Shown: positions 14,581-21,447 of the stretch, piece by piece | Layout: every line of letters begins with the position of its first letter | Position numbering within the stretch: position 1 is the first letter of the stretch | NCBI RefSeq assembly: GCF_002498065.1 | Contig: NZ_DAFZ01000082.1 | Coordinates: 775 to 26,220, forward strand | Direction of reading: 5' to 3' | DNA: 25,446 nt | Origin: Methanoculleus sp. UBA208 | Lineage (GTDB): Archaea; Halobacteriota; Methanomicrobia; Methanomicrobiales; Methanoculleaceae | Program-made: the position numbers and the translations under genes | The notes under the pieces: generated by a model | The model's input: only the letters and a program-made list of their open reading frames with translations | What the model was told of the DNA's origin: nothing | Databases searched by the model: none

Positions 14581-15718
14581 AGCCTTCCCCGAGCCGGACC
14601 AGGATGTGATCCGGGACGCGATCACTGAGGGGGTCATCCACCGGCTGCTGCACGAAGAGGACCCGCGGTTCCGGAACTTCCAGATCTGCAACGCATGCGG
14701 TTCCTGCACGCCGTATTGCCCGGCACGAATCAACGATCCCGGAGCGAACGGGGACCCGGGCTACCTTGCACGGAAGGTGACCGCGGCACTCCAGGCAGGC
14801 AGGCGCCCGGAGCTCAACCTCTCAGACTGCGTCCAGTGTTACTCCTGCGAAACCGCCTGCCCGCGATCCGTCAGCATCGGCGGCATCATCAATGCCGTAT
14901 ACGAAACAGAACACCTGCAGCCGATCTTTCGAAAGATGCTTCTCGACCGGGGGGGCCTCCCCCCTCAGGCGTTTCTCCCGGTCTACGTCAGCAGGGGCAG
15001 GTTCAGGAAGTTCGTCGCAAAAGCCGTCCGGTACCCGTATCCGGTGGATAGCAGGGCAATCGACGAGGTCCGGAGGCTGCTGCTCCACCCCCTCAAGGCA
15101 TCGGTCTTCTCCCCGCCCGGACATCCCGCGCAGAAACGCCCGCTCACCCGTCCGGACCAGGTCTTCCACCTCAACTCCTGTTGTGCCTTCAACTACCCCG
15201 GAACAGACCTCTCGCAGAAAAAGATCCTTACCGCGCTCGGCGTCCGGTATAAGACCTCGAGTTCGCAGACCTGCTGCGGGGGTGCCCCGCACTACATGGG
15301 CGGCGCCGGCTTTGCGGACCGGCTGCTCCTCACCGCCCGGAACCTCAGTGTCATCCGGGACACGGTCGACCCGGGCGGCGACGTCCCCGTCACCGGGATC
15401 TGCCCGACCTGCAGCGACTCGTATACGGCCGCACTGGAACTGCTCTCCGGGAGCGCCAACAGGGCGGTGGTGAACGAGGCGCTGGGCCGGATCGGGCGGG
15501 AGGTGAGCGACCCGGGAACGTTTTCAGTGGCAAACGTCCTCGATCTCTACCCCCTCTACCTCGACGAATTGAGAAGGCTCGTCGAGACGCGGCTCTCGGG
15601 GCTGCGCGTCGGGGTGCATGTCAGCTGCCATTACCGGAAGATGAACGGCACCCTCGCCATCCCGCCGGGGCTGCAGAACCTCGCGGCGGTTACCGGGCGA
15701 GGGTCACAAGAAGTGTGA
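14570..15718 (+). CDS. HdrD-like (HdrC+HdrB) heterodisulfide reductase-related protein, first part
   Basis: This is a 382-residue iron-sulfur protein. An HdrC-type N-terminus has two [4Fe-4S] sets: CNACGSCTPYCP (Cys40/43/46/50) and CVQCYSCETACP (Cys87/90/93/97). An HdrB-like part follows with a complete first CCG domain: NSCCAFNYPG (Cys204/205), QTCCGGAPH (Cys235/236) and CPTCSDSY (Cys278/281). The second CCG domain begins at HVSCHYRK (Cys353) but the frame stops at TGA 15716-15718 before its CCGG half, which lies in the next frame. CCG domains in HdrB/HdrD hold noncubane iron-sulfur clusters that reduce disulfides. ATG 14570 follows a weak GGGATCA; ATG 14540 is also in frame. The break is probably a one-base frameshift. 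No membrane cytochrome (HdrE) gene is nearby. Confidence 0.82.
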   Translation: MLDRAFPEPDQDVIRDAITEGVIHRLLHEEDPRFRNFQICNACGSCTPYCPARINDPGANGDPGYLARKVTAALQAGRRPELNLSDCVQCYSCETACPRSVSIGGIINAVYETEHLQPIFRKMLLDRGGLPPQAFLPVYVSRGRFRKFVAKAVRYPYPVDSRAIDEVRRLLLHPLKASVFSPPGHPAQKRPLTRPDQVFHLNSCCAFNYPGTDLSQKKILTALGVRYKTSSSQTCCGGAPHYMGGAGFADRLLLTARNLSVIRDTVDPGGDVPVTGICPTCSDSYTAALELLSGSANRAVVNEALGRIGREVSDPGTFSVANVLDLYPLYLDELRRLVETRLSGLRVGVHVSCHYRKMNGTLAIPPGLQNLAAVTGRGSQEV

Positions 15719-16017
15719 TGGAGCAGTATTGTTGCGGCGGGGTCAAGAACCTCTTCGATCGGCACCAGAGGGGCCGGCCCCTGGAACTTTCACGGCTGAA
15801 CCGGCTCGTTCATCAGGACTTTATGCAGCACCGCCTGGACATGATGGTCGTCGACTGCCCGGGGTGCGAACTGGTGTACGACCACATGGGGGTGCCGGTG
15901 CTTCATATAACCGAGCTCCTGGCGCTCGCGATGGGCGCCGATCCCCGCGAGACGGTTTACATCCAGGGCCATATGACGTCGCTCTCACCGCCACTTCGCC
16001 GGATAGGACTTCTTTAG
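15715..16017 (+). CDS. HdrD-like protein, C-terminal part in shifted frame
   Basis: This frame carries the missing end of the second CCG domain: QYCCGGVKNLFDRH and VVDCPGCELVYDHM, followed by a typical HdrB tail (PVLHITELLALAMG). It cannot form a functional HdrB by itself because the matching Cys353 is in the preceding frame. GTG 15715 or ATG 15718 could start it by coupling to the upstream TGA (TGATG). However, the bases before it also read in this frame as ARVTRSV, which joins smoothly to NLAAVTG of the upstream frame. A single missing G in the G-run at 15695-15697 would explain the split. Restored, the protein would have about 482 residues (14570-16017). Confidence 0.75.
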   Translation: MMEQYCCGGVKNLFDRHQRGRPLELSRLNRLVHQDFMQHRLDMMVVDCPGCELVYDHMGVPVLHITELLALAMGADPRETVYIQGHMTSLSPPLRRIGLL

Positions 16018-16109
16018 GGATCTGCAGACCCGGACCCCCGGTTGAGACGCAAGGGTGTGCGCTCCCCTCCACGGCGAGGGAGGAGCAGCGGGTGTGAGAG
16101 GCCGTGATA

Positions 16110-16133
16110 CAAAAGGCCGGGAACGGCCTTTTG
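16110..16133 (+). terminator. Perfect hairpin with GGAA tetraloop after the HdrD-like gene
   Basis: CAAAAGGCCG (16110-16119) and CGGCCTTTTG (16124-16133) pair over 10 bp around GGAA, a GNRA-type tetraloop. The descending arm ends in TTTT. It lies about 95 bases after the stop codon at 16017. A terminator or 3'-protecting hairpin is the simplest reading. Weaker hairpins flank it in 16060-16200; no gene is visible in 16018-16225. Confidence 0.5.
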
Positions 16134-16233
16134 CATGCCCATGGACGTGTTTGCGTAGCCGGGGAAACTGCAGGCAATCCGGCTGAGGCCGGGCCTTTCA
16201 CCGCAAATCACTTATTACCAGGGATATGATTTG

Positions 16234-16242
16234 TTTATATAA
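16234..16242 (+). promoter_or_regulatory. TATA box of the histidine kinase gene
   Basis: TTTATATAA matches the archaeal consensus closely. It predicts a start near 16265 and a leader of about 18 bases holding the ribosome site AAGGGGG before ATG 16283. It also rules out the in-frame ATG at 16226, which lies upstream of the box. Confidence 0.7.
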
Positions 16243-16282
16243 TTTTTACAAGATAATAACCTCAAGGGGGCAAGATACTCAT

Positions 16283-17890
16283 ATGTGTAGAGTGGATTCG
16301 AGATCTACCCGATTAAGAGAGACTTTTCATATCCTTGACGAGCCCGGCGTAGGCACCCTCGTGCTCGACCGGGATATGCAGGTGACCTGGGCAAACACCT
16401 ACGCCATGGATATCCTCTCGGCACGCGAGGAGGACGTCCTGGGGTTCGATGCCGGCCAGGTTCTCGATATACACCTGGTGCCGCTTCTTCAGGAGGGAGA
16501 AGAGGCCGGGCGGCTCCTCGCCACGGTGCGCGACGGGTGCGAGACACCCGGTCTCGACCTCCAGGTGCAGAACCCCCGGGGAGAAGAACGGCGGATCGTC
16601 TACTCCAGCAGGAAGATAAAGCAGGAACCGTTCGCGGGGATGTGGGTGCTCTGCATGCGGGACGTCACCGAACGGAAACCGACGGACGAAGGGCTGCTCT
16701 CCTCGAACAGGCAACTCCTGATCCTCAACCAGATCATGGGAGTATCCGCGTCGTCCCTCTCGCTCGACGAACTGCTTGAAACGTCACTCTCAAAGACCCT
16801 GGAGCTGCTCGATTTCGACCTGGGACTGACCTACCTCTTAAATCCGGAGCGGACACTGGCGCTCACGCGCTACCACCACGCCGTCCCGAAGACCTACCTC
16901 GCCCGCAACAGGGCCATCAAAGTCCATCACTGGCCCTGGAATTTCGTCTTCATAGCCGGGCAGCCGCGTTATCTCGAACTGCGAGGCGAGGGAGGGACGA
17001 TCGAGGAAGAGATCCTTTCATCGCTCGGGGTCTGTGCCCTCGCCTGCATCCCGATCCTCGCGGAGTCGGTCGTGGTCGGTGCGCTCTTTCTCGGGAGCAG
17101 GAAGAGGGAAGGAATCCGGGACGAGGAACGCCGCCTTCTCGAGGCGATCGGGAGGGAGATCGGCTCAGGCGTCCTCCGGAGCATGCTCCACAAGCGGCTG
17201 GAGGCAGCCCACCGCGAGACGAACCTCTACCTGGACGTCATGACCCACGACATCAAAAACGCGGAGAACGTCGCGAACCTCTACTGCGACCTCCTGCTTG
17301 ATGTGCTGGAGGGAGACGTCGCGCAGTATGCAAGGAAACTCAAGGAAAGTGTCCGCAAAAGCACCGGCATCCTCCAGAACGTCTCGACCATCCGCCGCAT
17401 TCACCAGGAGCCCCCCGACCTTAAACCGGTTCACCTCAGCCCCGTGATCAGGGCGTCGCTCGCCCGTGCCCCGGAGACCGGCATCTCTTTCGAGGATACG
17501 TCGGCGGAGGTCTGGGCCGACGACCTGCTCCCTGAGGTCTTTGCGAACCTCATCGGGAACGCCGTCAAGTTCGGCGGCCCGGGCGCCGGGATCGCGATCC
17601 GGGTGGAGGACTATCCCGAAGAGGACCACACGGTGGTGGTGACCGTGGAGGATACCGGCCCCGGCATCCCCGACGAGATGAAAGAGGCAATCTTCCACCG
17701 CTTCAGCCGGGGCAGGAACGGGGGGTGCGGGGAAGGGCTCGGTCTCTACATCGTCGGGATGCTCATCGAGCGTTACGGCGGCCGGATCTGGGTTGAGGAC
17801 CGGGTGGAGGGGAGACCTGACCTCGGGGCAGCTTTCCGGTTCACGCTGCGCGAAGTGGTGCATGGCGGAGCCGACGGGTATGAGGACTGA
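16283..17890 (+). CDS. Orphan soluble sensor histidine kinase (PAS-GAF-HisKA-HATPase)
   Basis: This 535-residue protein has no membrane helix, so it senses inside the cell. It starts with a PAS domain (about 13-130; TLVLDRDMQVTWAN, then WVLCMRDVTERK). A GAF-like domain follows (about 155-300; LTYLLN, ACIPILAESVVVGALFLGSR). The phospho-acceptor is MTHDIKNAENV (His322). The ATPase domain has the N-box EVFANLIGNAVKFG, G1 VEDTGPGIPDE, F-box IFHRFSRG and G2 GEGLGLYIVGMLIERYGG. No response regulator is next to it, which is common for methanogen kinases. The start was chosen from the TATA box and AAGGGGG. The signal sensed is unknown. It converges on the MATE gene with a 20-bp gap. Confidence 0.9.
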   Translation: MCRVDSRSTRLRETFHILDEPGVGTLVLDRDMQVTWANTYAMDILSAREEDVLGFDAGQVLDIHLVPLLQEGEEAGRLLATVRDGCETPGLDLQVQNPRGEERRIVYSSRKIKQEPFAGMWVLCMRDVTERKPTDEGLLSSNRQLLILNQIMGVSASSLSLDELLETSLSKTLELLDFDLGLTYLLNPERTLALTRYHHAVPKTYLARNRAIKVHHWPWNFVFIAGQPRYLELRGEGGTIEEEILSSLGVCALACIPILAESVVVGALFLGSRKREGIRDEERRLLEAIGREIGSGVLRSMLHKRLEAAHRETNLYLDVMTHDIKNAENVANLYCDLLLDVLEGDVAQYARKLKESVRKSTGILQNVSTIRRIHQEPPDLKPVHLSPVIRASLARAPETGISFEDTSAEVWADDLLPEVFANLIGNAVKFGGPGAGIAIRVEDYPEEDHTVVVTVEDTGPGIPDEMKEAIFHRFSRGRNGGCGEGLGLYIVGMLIERYGGRIWVEDRVEGRPDLGAAFRFTLREVVHGGADGYED

Positions 17891-17910
17891 TCTCCTCACA
17901 CCCGGGGGTT

Positions 17911-19326
17911 TCACGCCGCAGCCGCTGCAGCCTGTCTGACGATGAGCTCTGCCGAATACCGGCGGGCCCAGACATACCCGAGCATCGCGCCGATCGCGTT
18001 CCCTGCGGCAACCCCCCACCAGACGCCGGAGAGGCCGAGACCGAGTTCGATTGCAAATACCCGGACCAGGAAGATCGAGAGAACGACGTTCTGCAGGACA
18101 GTGATCGTAAGAGAGCGTGCGCCAAGCCCCGTCCCCTGGAAGAACGACGCCGAGAAGAGCCCGAACCCGACCATGGGGTAGACGAGGCTCATGACCCGGA
18201 GGTACGTCGTCAACTCCGGGGCGATCCCGGCGGCGTCGCCCGATGCCGTGAAGATTGCGGCAATCCGGGGAGCAAAGGCGAACGTGGCGGCAGCAAGGCC
18301 GAGACCGATGCCGAGCCCGAGTCTCGCTGCGAAACGGAGTGCGGACTCCATCTTCGCATACGCCCGGGCCCCGTACGTGGCGCCGGTGACCGCGACCACC
18401 GCCGACGATATGGCGAGGATCGGTGTTAAGCCGATGCTCACGACCCGCCACCCGACCGAGTAGACGGCGACGGCGTCGGTGCTCGATATCACGACGATGA
18501 CGCCGTTCAGGATCAGTGCCATCAGTGCGAGGGCCAGCTGCTCGGCTGCGGCGGGGAGGCCGACCCGGAGGATGTCCCGCGCGACTGCGGGGTCAGGCGA
18601 GAATTCACGGAGGCGGAGGGAGACGTAGGTGTCCCGCTTCACGAAGAGCCAGTAGGCCATGGGGACGGCGGCGACGATCTCGGCAAGGATGGTCGCCCAT
18701 GCCGCGCCGGCGATCCCCATATCGAGCGTGTAGATCAGGACCGGGTCGAGGGCGATGTTTGCCACCGCTCCCGCCGCCATGGCGTACATGGTCCGTTTTG
18801 CGTCTCCTTCCCCGTGCATGAGCGCGTAGGCGACCTCGCCGAAGAGGAGGGCGAACGTCCCCATAAAGAGGATCCGGGCATACCCGGCGGCGAGGCCGGC
18901 AGCGCTGCCCGCCCCCATGAGGACGAAGAGGTCCCCGGCGAAGAGGGAGAGCGGGACGGTGACGGTGACGGCAAGGACGGTCATCAGGAGGATGGTGTGC
19001 ATGGCGACGCTGCTCGCGCCGTCCCTGTCGCGGGCGCCGATCATCCGCGAGAGAGCCGCTTCCCCCCCGGTGCCGAGCCCGCTCGCTAGCCCGATGGTTA
19101 TTATGAAGAGCGGGAATGAGAACCCGACGGCGGCAAGAGCGTCTGCACCGAGGCCCGAAACCCAGAACGCATCTACGACGTTGTAGAGGGTCATGAGGGT
19201 CATTGCGATCATCATCGGCAGAGACAACCGGAGGATCGCGGTCTTCGGATCGGCGAGGAGTATCTTTGTTCCTTCTGTTTGGTTACTATTTGAGGGTGTA
19301 TCGTCTTCTGAGTCGCTTGTCGGCAT
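17911..19326 (-). CDS. MATE family efflux transporter
   Basis: This 471-residue membrane protein has about 12 helices in two homologous halves. MATE signatures are PMMIAMTLMTLYNVVDAFWVSGLG, with LYNVVDAFWV near residue 50, then LASGLGTGGEAALSRMIGA (about 82-100), ALMHGEGDAKRTMYAM and, in the second half, GLPAAAEQLALAL. Members export drugs or metabolites against Na+ or H+. The frame stays open 28 codons further, but that part has no transporter character. ATG 19326 follows AGGCGAT, which fits the methanogen ribosome site, so MPTSDSEDD is the chosen start. Substrate is unknown. Confidence 0.9.
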   Translation of the reverse strand: MPTSDSEDDTPSNSNQTEGTKILLADPKTAILRLSLPMMIAMTLMTLYNVVDAFWVSGLGADALAAVGFSFPLFIITIGLASGLGTGGEAALSRMIGARDRDGASSVAMHTILLMTVLAVTVTVPLSLFAGDLFVLMGAGSAAGLAAGYARILFMGTFALLFGEVAYALMHGEGDAKRTMYAMAAGAVANIALDPVLIYTLDMGIAGAAWATILAEIVAAVPMAYWLFVKRDTYVSLRLREFSPDPAVARDILRVGLPAAAEQLALALMALILNGVIVVISSTDAVAVYSVGWRVVSIGLTPILAISSAVVAVTGATYGARAYAKMESALRFAARLGLGIGLGLAAATFAFAPRIAAIFTASGDAAGIAPELTTYLRVMSLVYPMVGFGLFSASFFQGTGLGARSLTITVLQNVVLSIFLVRVFAIELGLGLSGVWWGVAAGNAIGAMLGYVWARRYSAELIVRQAAAAAA

Positions 19327-19711
19327 ACATATCGCCTGCTGGCGTGCCCACGCCGCGGGTTCCCCGTGCAATCCGGGAACGTTTAGAGAGCGGGTGGGAC
19401 ATCGTGCCAATCTGCTGATGCTGATTGCCGAACGTGCCCGGGTTACGTGACGGAACCGAAAGCGGCCATTTAATAGCCGCCCTTATTATCCGATTTCCAG
19501 GCACCATAGGGCAATACAAGACTAATATGGGCGCGGATCAGTAGATATACCTTCGCACCGGCCGGATGCAAGCGGGCGGGCGACCGTCCTGTTCCGGCGG
19601 ATACGCGCCCAATCATGGGGAATCCGGGCCTGCTGCATGCAGGGAGGGCGCCGCCTCATGCCGAACCGCTTAAAATTGCGGCATCGAACCCCGATAGAAA
19701 AAGAGACGAGA
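19327..19711. other. Gene-free stretch between MATE and ATP-cone genes
   Basis: No convincing coding frame is seen. It should hold the MATE promoter on the minus strand. A small dyad GCGGC-CATTTAATA-GCCGC (19462-19480) has an AT-rich centre that could double as a TATA element, but it lies about 140 bp from the MATE start. Near the other end, A-rich plus-strand bases (19697-19704) give a T-run on the minus strand just after the ATP-cone stop, a likely terminator. CCGC-TTAAAATT-GCGG lies at about 19667-19682. Confidence 0.4.
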
Positions 19712-19993
19712 TCAGCGGGCGGGAATTCCGGCAGCCGCCTCCACCCCGCGTTTCTTCACGGCACGGTCGTACATGAGCCAGTTCTCCTCCCACTCCGGGT
19801 TTCGGTCGCGGAGCTGCTCGAGCACCCGCCGCCGGATCTCGCCGGAGGGCATCCCGTCGTAGGCGACCCGTTCGATGGCTTCCCCGATCGCCCTGGCCTC
19901 TTCCGGCGGCGCTCCGGACTTAAGCGCACTCACGGTTACCTTCTCCCGCACGAACGGCTCTCTTCTACCGTCAAGTTTGACCACATCGACCAA
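19712..19993 (-). CDS. Stand-alone ATP-cone domain protein
   Basis: The product (93 residues from TTG 19993) is almost entirely an ATP-cone: VVKLDGRREPFVREKVTVSA, then EARAIGEAIERVAYDG and SGEIRRRVLEQLRDRNPEWEENWLMYDRAVKK. ATP-cones bind ATP/dATP and normally sit at the N-terminus of ribonucleotide reductases or in NrdR; here there is no second domain. The frame opens at GTG 20002, but GTG there is part of a perfect ribosome site, GGAGGTGAT. Translation therefore probably starts at TTG 19993 or GTG 19984. A hairpin GGGTGA-GGGG-TCACCC (20012-20027) and a TATA-like CATTATCTTT on the minus strand (about 20033-20042) lie upstream. Likely a nucleotide-sensing small regulator; partner unknown. Confidence 0.75.
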   Translation of the reverse strand: MVDVVKLDGRREPFVREKVTVSALKSGAPPEEARAIGEAIERVAYDGMPSGEIRRRVLEQLRDRNPEWEENWLMYDRAVKKRGVEAAAGIPAR

Positions 19994-20080
19994 TCCAATC
20001 ACCTCCGGATGGGGTGAGGGGTCACCCGGGAAAGATAATGATTTCGGTCCCTATCTGCCGGGCACGCAGCCCGGCACCTG

Positions 20081-21163
20081 TCAGCGCCCCCGGAGGCCGC
20101 CAAAGACGATTACGTTCCGAATACCGCGGCCGCCGAGCAGGCTCATGGCACTCTCAAGCAGGAAGTCGGAGCCGAGAACCCGGTCGGCCATCCTCTTCGT
20201 TCTTGCGGCGGCGAGAAGTTCCCGGCCTATCGCCGAGCGCCATTCCCGCTCATAGGCTCCGAGGGGCTCGCCGTCCAGCAGGTGGCGTGCCGCAGCAAGC
20301 CCGGCGAGCCGCCCGCAGAGCATTGCAGGTGCAATCCCACCCCCGTTGGAGGCGACGACGTGACCCGCGGCGTCGCCGACGGCGAGGACATTCTCGCGGA
20401 CGGTCTCGCCGATGGGGCCGGAGACGGGCACGAACCCCGCCTGGATCTCCCGGGCGGCAAATCCGTTTTGCGAGAGGAACGCTCTCAGGAGGACGGGGAC
20501 CGGGGTGCCTTTCCGCTGCACGCCGAGCCCGACGTTTGCACAACCCTGTTTCGGGAAGATCCAGGCATACCCTCCCGGGGCAACGCGGTTCCCGAAGAAG
20601 AGCTTCAGGCGGTCGCCGAACTCCCCCTCCACCCGGCAGGTTATGGCGGGGGCGAGGACGGCGCTCCTCTCCATCCCGGCCGAGCGGCAGACCGGGGAGA
20701 GCGGGCCGTCTGCGGCGACCACGACGCCGGCCTCGACGTCGCCCCGGCTGGTCCTGACCCGGCGGCCTTCCCGGCCGAGGAACTTCGTATCCGGCGAGAG
20801 CACGGCGCCCGCACGGACGGCCGCATCCGCGAGGTGCCGGTCGAACGCATCCCTATCGACGGTGTAGCCGCCAAGATCGAACTCGTACTCCCGGCCGCCG
20901 GGGGAGACGGCGACGGCGCTCCGGATCCTCCGCCGGATCAGCCCGGGGTCGACGGGGAAGAGTTCATCGAGCCCGGGGGCGTTCGGGAGCGCACTCGCGA
21001 GGACCTCCGGTGACGCGTTGAACTCCCCGCAGCAGACGGGGACGCCGATCACCTTCCGTTTATCGATCAGGAGGACGTCGAGGCCGCCCTTCGCCGCGTA
21101 GCGGGCGGCGGTGCTGCCGGCGGGGCCCGCACCGACGACGACCACGTCGCACCGGTTTTGCAT
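20081..21163 (-). CDS. Geranylgeranyl reductase family flavoprotein (digeranylgeranylglycerophospholipid reductase-like)
   Basis: This 360-residue FAD enzyme has the Rossmann motif VVGAGPAGSTAARYAAKGG (9-27), PVCCGEF (about 42-48) in place of the usual P-x-x-C-G segment, the substrate-region motif GGYAWIFPKQGCANVGLGV (Y/F-x-W-x-F-P-K) and the second FAD motif VGDAAGHVVASNGGGIAPAMLCG. It would saturate geranylgeranyl chains of archaeal lipids or a related isoprenoid. Length is slightly below the roughly 390-400 of characterised GGRs, so a role on another isoprenoid is possible. Its own TATA element lies about 30 bp before ATG 21163 with no clear ribosome site, suggesting a leaderless message independent of the DUF3006 gene 42 bp upstream. 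Confidence 0.85.
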   Translation of the reverse strand: MQNRCDVVVVGAGPAGSTAARYAAKGGLDVLLIDKRKVIGVPVCCGEFNASPEVLASALPNAPGLDELFPVDPGLIRRRIRSAVAVSPGGREYEFDLGGYTVDRDAFDRHLADAAVRAGAVLSPDTKFLGREGRRVRTSRGDVEAGVVVAADGPLSPVCRSAGMERSAVLAPAITCRVEGEFGDRLKLFFGNRVAPGGYAWIFPKQGCANVGLGVQRKGTPVPVLLRAFLSQNGFAAREIQAGFVPVSGPIGETVRENVLAVGDAAGHVVASNGGGIAPAMLCGRLAGLAAARHLLDGEPLGAYEREWRSAIGRELLAAARTKRMADRVLGSDFLLESAMSLLGGRGIRNVIVFGGLRGR

Positions 21164-21189
21164 CGGTGCTTTCGTAAGGAGGGATAGGG

Positions 21190-21197
21190 TATAAAAG
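21190..21197 (-). promoter_or_regulatory. TATA box of the geranylgeranyl reductase gene
   Basis: On the minus strand CTTTTATACC (around 21189-21198) is centred about 30 bp before ATG 21163. This predicts a leader of only a few bases. Confidence 0.5.
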
Positions 21198-21205
21198 AGT
21201 GGGGG

Positions 21206-21445
21206 CTACTCAGCACTCCGCTTCCGCAGCCGCTCGATCCTCTCCGCTACCCTCTGCCTCGCCTCCTCCGTCTCCGCGACATCCCGACGGATCGCGATCA
21301 TGAGGATATCGCCCTCCCGGGCACCCGGGGGGAGGAGGGAGCGGGGGAGCGTAAAGCGGACCGATTCGTCCTCGCGGAGGAGGAGGACGGCGAGCCCCTC
21401 CTCCACCCGGTCGAGACTCACCCGGAAGGCCGATTCATCCTGCAT
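21206..21445 (-). CDS. DUF3006 protein
   Basis: This 79-residue cytoplasmic protein has the DUF3006 pattern: SLDRVEEGLAVLLL, LPRSLLPPGAREGDIL and a charged C-terminal helix (RQRVAERIERLRKR). The family has no assigned reaction. DUF3006 genes are often found next to ComEC-like metallo-beta-lactamase proteins. Here the ATG lies 2 bases after the stop of such a gene, so the two are translated as a unit. A small regulator or RNA/nucleotide-binding partner of the hydrolase is conceivable, without direct evidence. Confidence 0.8.
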   Translation of the reverse strand: MQDESAFRVSLDRVEEGLAVLLLREDESVRFTLPRSLLPPGAREGDILMIAIRRDVAETEEARQRVAERIERLRKRSAE

Positions 21446-21447
21446 GG

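Noticed and set aside
16140..16200. Cobalamin or TPP riboswitch upstream of the histidine kinase
   Set aside because: Fragments such as GGGAAACTG and CTGAG recall such elements, but the conserved cores are missing and the kinase promoter lies downstream of it.
16226..16282. Upstream extension of the histidine kinase frame
   Set aside because: The consensus TATA box TTTATATAA lies inside it; the ribosome site AAGGGGG points to ATG 16283.
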